Assembly (NCBI GenBank): GCA_965237985.1
Contig: OZ250161.1
Coordinates: 1 to 64,000, forward strand
Length of the DNA stretch: 64,000 nt
DNA from: G965212025 sp965237985
GTDB taxonomy: Bacteria > Pseudomonadota > Gammaproteobacteria > Poriferisulfidales > Oxydemutatoraceae
Direction of reading: 5' to 3'
Shown here: positions 55,791 to 64,000 of the stretch, piece after piece
Numbering within the stretch: position 1 is the first letter of the stretch
Layout: each line of letters starts with the position of its first letter
Notes under the pieces: generated by a model
Told to the model about the DNA's origin: nothing
Databases searched by the model: none
The model's input: the letters and a program-made list of their open reading frames with translations, nothing else
Made by a program: the position numbers and the translations under genes

Positions 55791-56867
55791 ATGTCTGGAA
55801 ATACATTTGGAAAACTATTCAGACTGACCAGTTGCGGAGAAAGTCACGGGCCGGCATTGCTGGGAATTGTCGACGGCTGTCCACCCGGCATGCCTCTGCA
55901 GGAAAGCGACATCCAGAAGGACTTGGACCGCCGCCGTCCGGGAGCCAGTAAATTCACTTCACAGCGGCGTGAGCCAGATAGGGTGCGCATTGTTTCCGGC
56001 GTGTTTGAGGGAAAAACCACCGGTACTTCCATCGGGCTTGTCATTGAAAATATGGATAGCCGTGGCAAAGACTACACGGACATCAAGGACAAGTTTCGTC
56101 CCGGGCACGCCGATTACACCTACATGAAAAAGTATGGTTTGCGTGATTACCGTGGAGGCGGGCGAGCTTCGGCGCGTGAAACCGCGATCCGGGTCGCTGG
56201 AGGCGCCATCGCCAAGAAGTTTCTTCGCGAGCGGTGCGGAATTGAAATCGACGGCTGTGTGATTCAAATCGGGCCGCATTGCTGCAACGATCTGGATTGG
56301 AATGAAGCGAAAAAAAACCCCTTCTCTTTTCCCGACCCGGACTTATTGCCGGTCTTGGAAGCGTATTTCAAATCTTTGCTTCGCGAAGGCGATTCCTGTG
56401 GTGCTCTGGTGAGGGTGCAAGCTACGGGTATGATGCCGGGGCTTGGAGATCCCGTTTTTGATCGCCTGGACGCGGTCATCGCGCACGCAATGATGGGGAT
56501 CAACGCGGTCAAGTCCGTGGGCATTGGCAGTGGCCATGACTGCGTTGCCCAAAGGGGTAGCACGCATCGCGACGAAATCACTGCTGAACGGTTTCTCAGC
56601 AACCATGCCGGGGGCATCCTCGGCGGCATCTCAACCGGACAAGATGTGACCGTTGACGTTGCATTCAAACCGACTTCCAGCATCCGTTTGCCAGGTCGGA
56701 CAATCGATATTCATGGTCACGAAACTGAAATATCCGTAAAAGGCCGCCATGATCCCTGTGTGGGTTTGCGGGCAGTGCCCATTGTGGAAGCTATGTTGGC
56801 ACTGGTGTTGCTCGACCACCTGCTTCGCCACACCGGACAAAATAAAATTACCGCAGGCACGGGCTGA
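55791..56867 (+). CDS. aroC: Chorismate synthase
   Basis: The last step of the shikimate pathway, FMN-dependent. The 358-residue product (E. coli 361) has GKLFRLTSCGESHGPALLGIVDG, the FRPGHADYTYMKKYGLRDYRGG region (in part: GHADYTYMKKYGLRDYRG), RASARETAIRVAGGAIAKK and a C-terminal RHDPCVGLRAVPIVEAM. The ATG at 55791 gives the family start; a frame opening at 55749 adds 14 unsupported residues. The MFS gene follows after 3 bases. Confidence 0.96.
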   Translation: MSGNTFGKLFRLTSCGESHGPALLGIVDGCPPGMPLQESDIQKDLDRRRPGASKFTSQRREPDRVRIVSGVFEGKTTGTSIGLVIENMDSRGKDYTDIKDKFRPGHADYTYMKKYGLRDYRGGGRASARETAIRVAGGAIAKKFLRERCGIEIDGCVIQIGPHCCNDLDWNEAKKNPFSFPDPDLLPVLEAYFKSLLREGDSCGALVRVQATGMMPGLGDPVFDRLDAVIAHAMMGINAVKSVGIGSGHDCVAQRGSTHRDEITAERFLSNHAGGILGGISTGQDVTVDVAFKPTSSIRLPGRTIDIHGHETEISVKGRHDPCVGLRAVPIVEAMLALVLLDHLLRHTGQNKITAGTG

Positions 56868-56870
56868 AAC

Positions 56871-58028
56871 GTGTGGAGTTCGTGGCCGGCCGGCTCGGAT
56901 CCGAGCCTCAGACTGTCTGCGTCCTACTTTGTTCTTTTTTCCATCCTGGGAGCGTACATTCCTTTCTGGGCTCCGTATTTGCGCTCGCTTGGATTTTCAC
57001 CAGCGGAGATCGGTGAACTACTGGCAGTAGTTTTGCTGACCCGCATTGTCGCCCCCTATATATGGGGTCGATTTGCCGACCTGAGCGGGTTGAGAGTTGG
57101 GACGATTCGCCTGGGAACCGGGGTGAGTTGCATTTTTTTCGTTTTGCTGACTTATCGCCAGGATTATTTCTGGATGGCCGCCATTCTTTTCTTGTTCAGT
57201 TTCTTTTTTCACGCGATCTTGCCGTTGTTGGAAGCCACCACCATGCACTTCCTGGGCAGGGAAAAAGAACGCTACAGCAGGATCCGATTGTGGGGTTCGG
57301 TGGGATTCATCGTCTGTTCACTGGCTTTGGCACCTTTGTTCCAGTATTACGGACTGCAACTGTTGCCTTGGGTGATCAGTGTGTTGCTGTTGCTGTTTTT
57401 TGTGACTTCATTCCTGATTGGCGAAATGCCGGCTGTAATCAACCGAAAAACACAGTTCGAGGGATTTCGCCTATGGCAACCGAAAACTGTGTGCCTGCTT
57501 GTTCTTGCCGGGCTCATGCAGTTTTCCCATGGGCCGTATTACGCTTTTTTCAGCATTTATCTGGCTGACAATGGCTACGATGAGATTCTGATCGGGGCAT
57601 TGTGGGCTTTGGGTGTGCTCGCAGAAATTGTGATTTTTATGTTTATGCCACGACTGCTGCTGCGTTTCGGGGCCGCCACCTTGCTGATTGTCAGTTTTGT
57701 TGCCGCGTCATTGCGTTGGCTGGCAATCGGCTTTTTGCCGCAATTTTTATCTGTGCTGGTCTTGGCGCAGCTTCTCCATGCTGCCACTTACGGTCTCTAT
57801 CATGCGGCAGCACTGCGCCTGGTGAACCAGTTTTTCCCAGAACCCGTAAAGGCCAGGGGGCATGCCTTGTATTCCAGCACCAGCTTTGGTATCGGGGGGT
57901 CCCTGGGACTGTTTCTGTCTGGAGTAGCGTGGGAGAGCCTGGGGAGTACCTTGATTTTTTCGCTGGCTGCGCTGACTGCCTTGCTGGGTGCATTTGCCAG
58001 TATCCAGCTTTGGAGATGGGAGAAGTGA
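56871..58028 (+). CDS. MFS transporter, HcaT/PPP-like
   Basis: The 385-residue, twelve-helix transporter resembles the MFS_1-like (3-phenylpropionate/nucleoside permease-type) group: SLRLSASYFVLFSILGAYIPFW at the N-terminus (shown in part: SASYFVLFSILGAYIPFW), LGFSPAEIGELLAV, the loop 2-3 motif GRFADLSGLRVG, and FSHGPYYAFFSIYL in the seventh helix. The substrate cannot be assigned. The start is GTG. Its last ~121 codons (the final helices, from about base 57665) are repeated five times downstream; this first copy is the only full one. Confidence 0.85.
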   Translation: MWSSWPAGSDPSLRLSASYFVLFSILGAYIPFWAPYLRSLGFSPAEIGELLAVVLLTRIVAPYIWGRFADLSGLRVGTIRLGTGVSCIFFVLLTYRQDYFWMAAILFLFSFFFHAILPLLEATTMHFLGREKERYSRIRLWGSVGFIVCSLALAPLFQYYGLQLLPWVISVLLLLFFVTSFLIGEMPAVINRKTQFEGFRLWQPKTVCLLVLAGLMQFSHGPYYAFFSIYLADNGYDEILIGALWALGVLAEIVIFMFMPRLLLRFGAATLLIVSFVAASLRWLAIGFLPQFLSVLVLAQLLHAATYGLYHAAALRLVNQFFPEPVKARGHALYSSTSFGIGGSLGLFLSGVAWESLGSTLIFSLAALTALLGAFASIQLWRWEK

Positions 58029-59944
58029 ATGGCTTTGTTTCGGGGCCGCCACCTTGCTGATTGTCAGTTTTGTTGCCGCGACTGCTGCTGCGTTTCGGGG
58101 CCGCCACCTTGCTGATTGTCAGTTTTGTTGCCGCGTCATTGCGTTGGCTGGCAATCGGCTTTTTGCCGCAATTTTTATCTGTGCTGGTCTTGGCACAGCT
58201 TCTCCATGCTGCCACTTACGGTCCTATCATGCGGCAGCACTGCGCCTGGTGAACCAGTTTTTCCCAGAACCCGTAAAGGCCAGGGGGCATGCCTTGTATT
58301 CCAGCACCAGCTTTGGTATCGGGGGGTCCCTGGGACTGTTTCTGTCTGGAGTGGCATGGGAGAGCCTGGGGAGCACCTTGATTTTTTCGCTGGCTGCACT
58401 GACTGGCTTGCTGGGTGCATTTGCCAGTATCCAGCTTTGGAGATGGGAGAAGTGAATGGCTTTGTTTCGGGGGCGCCACCTTGCTGATTGTCAGTTTTGT
58501 TGCCGCGTCATTGCGTTGGCTGGCAATCGGTTTTTTGCCGCAATTTTTATCTGTGCTGGTCTTGGCACAGCTTCTCCATGCTGCCACTTACGGTCCTATC
58601 ATGCGGCAGCACTGCGCCTGGTGAACCAGTTTTTCCCAGAACCCGTAAAGGCCAGGGGGCATGCCTTGTATTCCAGCACCAGCTTTGGTATCGGGGGGGG
58701 CCTGGGACTGTTTCTGTCTGGAGTGGCGTGGGAGAGCCTGGGGAGCACCTTGATTTTTTCGCTGGCTGCACTGACTGCCTTGCTGGGTGCATTTGCCAGT
58801 ATCCAGCTTTGGAGATGGGAGAAGTGAATGGCTTTGTTTCGGGGCTGCCACCTTGCTGATTGTCAGTTTTGTTGCCGCGTCATTGCGTTGGCTGGCAATC
58901 GGCTTTTTGCCGCAATTTTTATCTGTGCTGGTCTTGGCACAGCTTCTCCATGCTGCCACTTACGGTCCTATCATGCGGCAGCACTGCGCCTGGTGAACCA
59001 GTTTTTCCCAGAACCCGTAAAGGCCAGGGGGCATGCCTTGTATTCCAGCACCAGCTTTGGTATCGGGGGGTCCCTGGGACTGTTTCTGTCTGGAGTGGCA
59101 TGGGAGAGCCTGGGGAGCACCTTGATTTTTTCGCTGGCTGCACTGACTGGCTTGCTGGGTGCATTTGCCAGTATCCAGCTTTGGAGATGGGAGAAGTGAA
59201 TGGCTTTGTTTCGGGGGCGCCACCTTGCTGATTGTCAGTTTTGTTGCCGCGTCATTGCGTTGGCTGGCAATCGGCTTTTTGCCGCAATTTTTATCTGTGC
59301 TGGTCTTGGCACAGCTTCTCCATGCTGCCACTTACGGTCCTATCATGCGGCAGCACTGCGCCTGGTGAACCAGTTTTTCCCAGAACCCGTAAAGGCCAGG
59401 GGGCATGCCTTGTATTCCAGCACCAGCTTTGGTATCGGGGGGGGGGCTGGGACTGTTTCTGTCTGGAGTGGCGTGGGAGAGCCTGGGGAGCACCTTGATT
59501 TTTTCGCTGGCTGCACTGACTGCCTTGCTGGGTGCATTTGCCAGTATCCAGCTTTGGAGATGGGAGAAGTGAATGGCTTTGTTTCGGGGCTGCCACCTTG
59601 CTGATTGTCAGTTTTGTTGCCGCGTCATTGCGTTGGCTGGCAATCGGCTTTTTGCCGCAATTTTTATCTGTGCTGGTCTTGGCACAGCTTCTCCATGCTG
59701 CCACTTACGGTCCTATCATGCGGCAGCACTGCGCCTGGTGAACCAGTTTTTCCCAGAACCCGTAAAGGCCAGGGGGCATGCCTTGTATTCCAGCACCAGC
59801 TTTGGTATCGAGGGGTCCCTGGGACTGTTTCTGTCTGGAGTGGCATGGGAGAGCCTGGGGAGCACCTTGATTTTTTCGCTGGCTGCACTGACTGCCTTGC
59901 TGGGTGCATTTGCCAGTATCCAGCTTTGGAGATGGGAGAAGTGA
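58029..59944 (+). repeat. Tandem array of the MFS gene 3' end (five extra units)
   Basis: The units end at 58455, 58827, 59199, 59572 and 59944, with lengths 427, 372, 372, 373 and 372 bp. The first contains an additional 55-bp partial duplication. Each joins ATGGCTTTG (just past the gene stop) to TTTCGGGGCCGCC from inside the gene. All five share changes absent from the intact gene: GGTCCTATCAT for GGTCTCTATCAT and TTGGCACAG for TTGGCGCAG. Copies 1 and 3, and copies 2 and 4, agree with each other at several sites, so the array has a 744-bp dimer level. A G-run varies (6, 8, 6, 10; copy 5 has GAGGGG). Confidence 0.95.
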
Positions 59945-60052
59945 ATGGCTTTTGTGTGTTTTTCGGTGTCGGTCCCGGAGCATGACTTCATTGTCAAGCC
60001 ATGCGATTCTTTGCTGGCGGAATTACTTCGTGACTGGTGGCGGTGAGGCGTG

Positions 60053-60751
60053 ATGGATCTGGTACTTTTTGATCTGGACAACACCCTGCTGTGTGGCGAC
60101 AGTGACTTTGAGTGGGGTCGCTACGCAGCTGAAAAGGGTTTGGCGTCTGGAGATGAATATCTGCTGGAAAACCAGCGGTTTTTTCAAGAATATCAGGCCG
60201 GGACTTTAGACCCACAGGTTTACCTGGAGTTTGTTTTGAAGCCCTTTGCCGAGCACGATATGCAGAAGATGTTGGCCGCGCGAGCCCTTTTTTTTGCTGA
60301 AAGAATCCCTCCGCTGATCGGGCAAAAAGCTTTGGATCTGGTCAGGAGTCACAAGCAGGCAGGGAATCTGGTGGTCGTGATTACTGCGACAAACCGCTTC
60401 ATCACGGAATTTGTTTTTAGGTATTTCGGTGTCGATGCGCTGATTGCCCCTGAGCCCGAAATTGTCAATGGTCGCTTTACCGGACACGCGACTTCCGCGC
60501 CGTGTTTTGGGCCTGGCAAAGTGACCGAATTGAAAAGCTGGTTGGAAAAAGAACGCCCCCGCTATGAGCGTTCCTGGTTCTACAGCGACTCCATCAACGA
60601 TTTGCCGTTGTTGGAATGGGTGGACCAGCCCATCGTGGTGAATGGCGACCCAAAATTGCTTCGTATGGCAACCCGGCGCGGTTGGCAACAGCTGGATTTA
60701 TGCGAGCACAAACCCCATCACTCGGCCGTCGTCAAAATGTCCACGGCGTAA
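60053..60751 (+). CDS. HAD-IB family hydrolase (SerB-like phosphatase)
   Basis: The 232-residue product has the HAD motif I near the N-terminus (LVLFDLDNTLLCGDSD, with the nucleophile Asp), motif II in VVVITATNRFITE and motif IV in YSDSINDLPLLEWVD. The cap and spacing suit the HAD-IB group related to phosphoserine phosphatase. The substrate is not clear. The ATG at 60053 follows GGTGAGGCGTG. It converges with the PfkB gene, overlapping its end by 34 bases. Confidence 0.85.
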   Translation: MDLVLFDLDNTLLCGDSDFEWGRYAAEKGLASGDEYLLENQRFFQEYQAGTLDPQVYLEFVLKPFAEHDMQKMLAARALFFAERIPPLIGQKALDLVRSHKQAGNLVVVITATNRFITEFVFRYFGVDALIAPEPEIVNGRFTGHATSAPCFGPGKVTELKSWLEKERPRYERSWFYSDSINDLPLLEWVDQPIVVNGDPKLLRMATRRGWQQLDLCEHKPHHSAVVKMSTA

Positions 60752-61671
60752 CCGAAAGATTCGCGAAAGCGTTCCGTGAATTCCGCAGGCGTGAAGGAAT
60801 AATTTTGCGTGCCGGACTGTTCCACGTTCAAGGTCCCCATAAGGGAGGCGATTCGTCCCGTTGTTTCCCAATCCAGGTTGTTCATCAAGCCAAAAATCAG
60901 GCCTGCGCGATGCGCGTCACCGCAACCCGTTGGATCGACTGTCCTGCCAGGCGTGGCAGCAGGTATACGAAATTCTTGGCTGGCAGTATAGATCACGCTT
61001 CCCCTTCCCCCTCCGGTCACCACCAGCGCGTCCACTTTTTTTCTCAGCGCATCGCTGCCCGTCTGACATTTCCTTTCGATCATGCGAAGTTCGTAATCGT
61101 TGCAGGCAAGCCATTTGGCACGCTTGATAAAAAACATCAGTTCCTCTTCGGAAAACAGCGGGGTTCCTTGACCAGGATCAAAAAGAAATGGCACGCCTTT
61201 GTCGGCAAGTTCGTCGGCATGCCTGAGCATGCCTTCGCGGCCGGCGGGAGAAAGCAGCGCGATTTTATGATTTCCGTGTTCTGGTATGTGTGCCAGGTGG
61301 GACTGTTGCATGGCACCGGGATGGAAAGCAGTGATTTGGTTATTGTCCAGGTCAGTAAATATGAAGGCGCGCGCCGTTACATCATCATTTACTGTAAAAA
61401 CATGGTCACAGATCACGCCGGATTTTTGTAGCCACCGCATATAGTCTGAGAAATCGTTGCCTACCGATCCGACCAGGCTGCTTTGCAGCCCCAGGAGTCG
61501 CATTCCGTAAGCGGCGTTGCCGGCACAGCCGCCGAAATTGTTTTTCAGTTTTGAAATGAGAAATGATACGTTCAGAATGTGTAACTGTTCGGGTAGCAAA
61601 TGGTCTTTGAACCTGCCTTCAAAAACCATGACGGTATCAAATGCCAGCGAGCCGCTGATCAAGGCGGTCAT
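60718..61671 (-). CDS. PfkB-family sugar/nucleoside kinase (adenosine kinase-like)
   Basis: A ribokinase-fold enzyme of 317 residues. It contains NNFGGCAGNAAYGMRLLG in the substrate-binding N-terminal part, the ARAFIFTDLDNNQITAF lid region, and the C-terminal anion-hole/catalytic motif as DPTGCGDAHRAG, where the Asp is the base. Most members read DTTGAGD. It most resembles the adenosine-kinase-like group, but substrate assignment is uncertain. It lies 19 bases downstream of truB on the same strand. Confidence 0.85.
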   Translation of the reverse strand: MTALISGSLAFDTVMVFEGRFKDHLLPEQLHILNVSFLISKLKNNFGGCAGNAAYGMRLLGLQSSLVGSVGNDFSDYMRWLQKSGVICDHVFTVNDDVTARAFIFTDLDNNQITAFHPGAMQQSHLAHIPEHGNHKIALLSPAGREGMLRHADELADKGVPFLFDPGQGTPLFSEEELMFFIKRAKWLACNDYELRMIERKCQTGSDALRKKVDALVVTGGGRGSVIYTASQEFRIPAATPGRTVDPTGCGDAHRAGLIFGLMNNLDWETTGRIASLMGTLNVEQSGTQNYSFTPAEFTERFRESFGYAVDILTTAE

Positions 61672-61690
61672 TTGCCGGTTTCCCTTTTTT

Positions 61691-62590
61691 TCATTGAGTT
61701 TCCCGGCAAAGCGTGTAAAGCCGTTTCGCTCTGATTGTGTTTGGTCCGCATCCAGTAGCCAAGCCTATGAAGCCGCCTCCCGGGCCGTAAAGTCGTTGTA
61801 ATCCAGGGACTGCATCATGACCAACATTTACTTCCTGACCCTGCCGCAGGCGATCACGTTGGTTGGCGTCCACAAGGATGCCGGGAAAAACAGCAAGTGG
61901 TGTGTCCACAGGAAGCAGATGTTGTTGTAAAAGTTGGCGGGTATTTTCCATCGGGTCGAGAAGCCGGGTGCCGGCCAACGCATCCCGAACAGAAAAAGTT
62001 CCAATTTTCAGTCTCTCAAGAGAAAACAGGTGTGCCACGGTTCCGAGTGCCTTGCCCATGTCTTCAGCGAGTGTACGGATGTAAGTGCCTTTGGAACAAT
62101 GCAGTTTCAGGCAAAATCCATTCTCCCCAATGCTCTGCAGGCAGATATTGTAGACCGTGATGGTGCGCGGGCTGCGCTGCACTTCCTGGTTTGCACGGGC
62201 GTATTTATACAGGCTTCGGCCCTGGACTTTCACTGCTGAATACATGGGCGGCAATTGTGTTTGTTCGCCGCTGAACTTTTCGCAAAGTGCCAAGAGGGTT
62301 TTCCGATCCGGAACCCGCCCGGACCCTTCTTCAACCACTTTGCCCAGCGCGTCGCCGGTGTCTGTTTTCGTTCCAAGACGCAGGCAGGCAAGGTAGGTTT
62401 TCCTCATATTCAAAAGAACACCAAGCGACTTGACCCCTTCGCCCATACCTAGGATGAGCAATCCTGTGGCGGCAGGATCCAGCGTTCCGCCATGACCGGT
62501 TTTCCCCCCACCACAGAGTTTTCTGACGATGGCGACCACTTTTGCGGAGGTCCAGTTATACGGCTTGTTTAGCAGTAGTATCCCGTTCAT
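61691..62590 (-). CDS. truB: tRNA pseudouridine(55) synthase
   Basis: TruB makes pseudouridine 55 in the T-loop of tRNAs. The 299-residue product has MNGILLLNKPYNWTSAKVV at the N-terminus, the catalytic Asp in GHGGTLDPAATGLL, YLACLRLGTKTDTGD, the KVQGRSLYKYAR segment and a C-terminal PUA-like part. I chose the ATG at 62590, the family start; an in-frame codon at 62623 would add 11 residues. The region upstream of the start is filled with diverged copies of the gene's own 5' end. rbfA or rpsO, the usual neighbours, are not seen. Confidence 0.94.
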   Translation of the reverse strand: MNGILLLNKPYNWTSAKVVAIVRKLCGGGKTGHGGTLDPAATGLLILGMGEGVKSLGVLLNMRKTYLACLRLGTKTDTGDALGKVVEEGSGRVPDRKTLLALCEKFSGEQTQLPPMYSAVKVQGRSLYKYARANQEVQRSPRTITVYNICLQSIGENGFCLKLHCSKGTYIRTLAEDMGKALGTVAHLFSLERLKIGTFSVRDALAGTRLLDPMENTRQLLQQHLLPVDTPLAVFPGILVDANQRDRLRQGQEVNVGHDAVPGLQRLYGPGGGFIGLATGCGPNTIRAKRLYTLCRETQ

Positions 62591-62689
62591 TTTCCAAGAA
62601 AATTTTTTTCGACACAGCAACAAAGATCCGAGGTCTCAGCGTTTCATCGTGGTCTGTTTTCCTCCACAGCAAAGTCTCCTGATGCCGGC

Positions 62690-64000
62690 AATCAATTCTG
62701 TGAAAGCCCAATCAGTTCCCATCCATTTTTCAAGAGGGAAAAGTTTTCCGACGCAGTGATGATGGAACCCTGGTCTCTCAACGTTTCGTCGCGACGGAGT
62801 TTTCTGACGATGGCGACCACTTTTGTGGAGGTCAAGTCCCAAGGGGTGTCTGCCATTCGGATCCCATCCATTTGACAACGATGAGGAAAAGTTTTCCGAC
62901 GCAGTGACGATGGAACCCTGGTCTCTCAACGTTTCGTCGCGACGGAGTTTTCTGAAGATGGTGAACACTTTTGTGGAAGTCCAGTCCCAAGGGAAGGGGT
63001 GTCTGCCATTCGGATCCCATCCATTTGACAATGATGGGGAAAAGTCTTTCGACGCAGTGACGATGGAACCCTGGCCTCTCACGTTTCGTCGCGATGGAGT
63101 TTTCTGAAGATGGCGACCACTTTTGTGGAGGTCCAGTTCCAAGGGGTGTCTGCCATTCGGATCCCATCCATTTGACAATGATGGGGAAAAGTTTTTCGAC
63201 GCAGTGACGATGGAACCCTGGTCTCTCAACGTTTCGTCGCGATGGAGTTTTCTGAAGATGGCGACCACTTTTGTGGAAGTCCAGTCCCAAGGGGTGTCTG
63301 CCATTCGGATCCCATCCATTTGACAATGATGGGGAAAAGTTTTTCGACGCAGTGATGATGGAACCCTGGCCTCTCACGTTTCGTCGCGATGGAGTTTTCT
63401 GACGATGGCGACCACTTTTGTGGAAGTCCAGTCCCAAGGGAAGGGGTGTCTGCCAATCAGTTCCCATCCATTTGACAATGATGGGGAAAAGTCTTTCGAC
63501 GCAGTGACGATGGAACCCTGGTCTCTCAACGTTTCGTCGCGATGGAGTTTTCTGAAGATGGCGACCACTTTTGTGGAAGTCCAGTCCCAAGGGGTGTCTG
63601 CCATTCGGATCCCATCCATTTGACAACGATGGGGAAAAGTCTTTCGACGCAGTGATGATGGAACCCTGGCCTCTCAACGTTTCGTCGCGATGGAGTTTTC
63701 TGAAGATGGTGACCACTTTTGTGGAAGTCCAGTCCCAAGGGAAGGGGTGTCTGCCATTCGGATCCCATCCATTTGACAATGATGGGGAAAAGTTTTCCGA
63801 CGCAGTGATGATGGAACCCTGGTCTCTCACGTTTCGTCGCGATGGAGTTTTCTGAAGATGGCGACCACTTTTGTGGAGGTCCAGTTCCAAGGGAAGGGGT
63901 GTCTGCCAATCAGTTCCCATCCATTTGACAATGATGGGGAAAAGTCTTTCGACGCAGTGACGATGGAACCCTGGTCTCTCAACGTTTCGTCGCGATGGAG
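62690..64000. repeat. Tandem array (~150-bp units) derived from the truB 5' region
   Basis: At least eight units are marked by ACTTTTGTGGARGTCCAGT at 62821, 62969, 63121, 63269, 63416, 63569, 63717 and 63869 (positions of the TTTTG), with spacing 147-153 bp. The array runs past the window edge. On the minus strand each unit reads ATGGATGGGATCCGAATGGC, then DWTSTKVVAIFRKLHRDET in one frame, clearly related to truB MNGILLLNKPYNWTSAKVVAIVRKL (compare NWTSAKVVAIVRKL). Lengths alternate because some units carry an extra AAGGGA. A more diverged unit spans 62590-62690. Long frames through the array change identity between frames and are not taken as genes. Confidence 0.92.

Noticed and set aside
62636..63920. 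Minus-strand protein of 230-360 residues through the truB-derived array
   Set aside because: The frame changes relative to truB from unit to unit and the opposite strand is also open; it is a by-product of the repeat.

Overview
The window looks like the chromosome of a gammaproteobacterium. Gene order and protein sequences are close to the Pseudomonas/Escherichia type: rpsB-tsf-pyrH-frr-uppS-cdsA-dxr-rseP-bamA-skp-lpxD-fabZ-lpxA, fmdB-aspS-nudB-yebC-ruvC-ruvA, and hflK-hflC-DUF2065-hisZ-purA ... tRNA-Leu ... rnr-rlmB. The cell has an outer membrane (BamA, Skp, Lpx enzymes). The left edge holds the C-terminal half of a type III secretion export-gate protein (SctV), which suggests a host-associated lifestyle. 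Several familiar blocks are cut short: no lpxB after lpxA, no ruvB after ruvA, and a 16S rRNA gene followed by rplY with no 23S in the window.

Layout. 1-14959: SctV end, then translation factors, isoprenoid/phospholipid genes and outer-membrane biogenesis in one dense forward gene cluster. 15000-18900 (mostly minus strand): gamma-glutamyltransferase, coaD and a WrbA-like flavoprotein. 19061-23592: aspS to ruvA cluster. 23593-26744: a 1 kb minisatellite-like array, then a solitary 16S rRNA gene. 26984-32791: rplY, hflKC, hisZ, purA. 33763-51228: a tRNA-Leu gene split into two halves by a segment of about 17.4 kb flanked by a 20-bp direct repeat. That segment is an accessory island with an IS481-like element, Fic, a decaying type III restriction-modification-like cluster (helicase, DUF4391, broken mod, broken rhuM, intact res) and a DUF262/DUF1524/AlbA fusion protein. 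51317-62590: PH-domain protein, rnr, rlmB, psd, aroC, an MFS transporter, HAD hydrolase, PfkB kinase and truB. 62690-64000: another repeat array running off the window.

The most unusual feature is a recurrent pattern of local tandem amplification of gene ends. The 5' third of uppS occurs three extra times, the 3' end of ggt twice more, the 3' third of the MFS gene five more times, and diverged copies of the truB 5' region at least eight times. A non-genic array of about 61-bp units (185-bp higher-order period) sits upstream of 16S. In each genic case one intact gene copy remains, the extra copies carry their own substitutions and indels, and at uppS the junction falls on a 14-bp direct repeat shared by the 3' end of frr and the interior of uppS. 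The uppS, ggt and MFS fragments keep reading frames. This looks like a genome with frequent slippage or unequal recombination. The split tRNA-Leu with its 20-bp direct repeats is the other strong observation.
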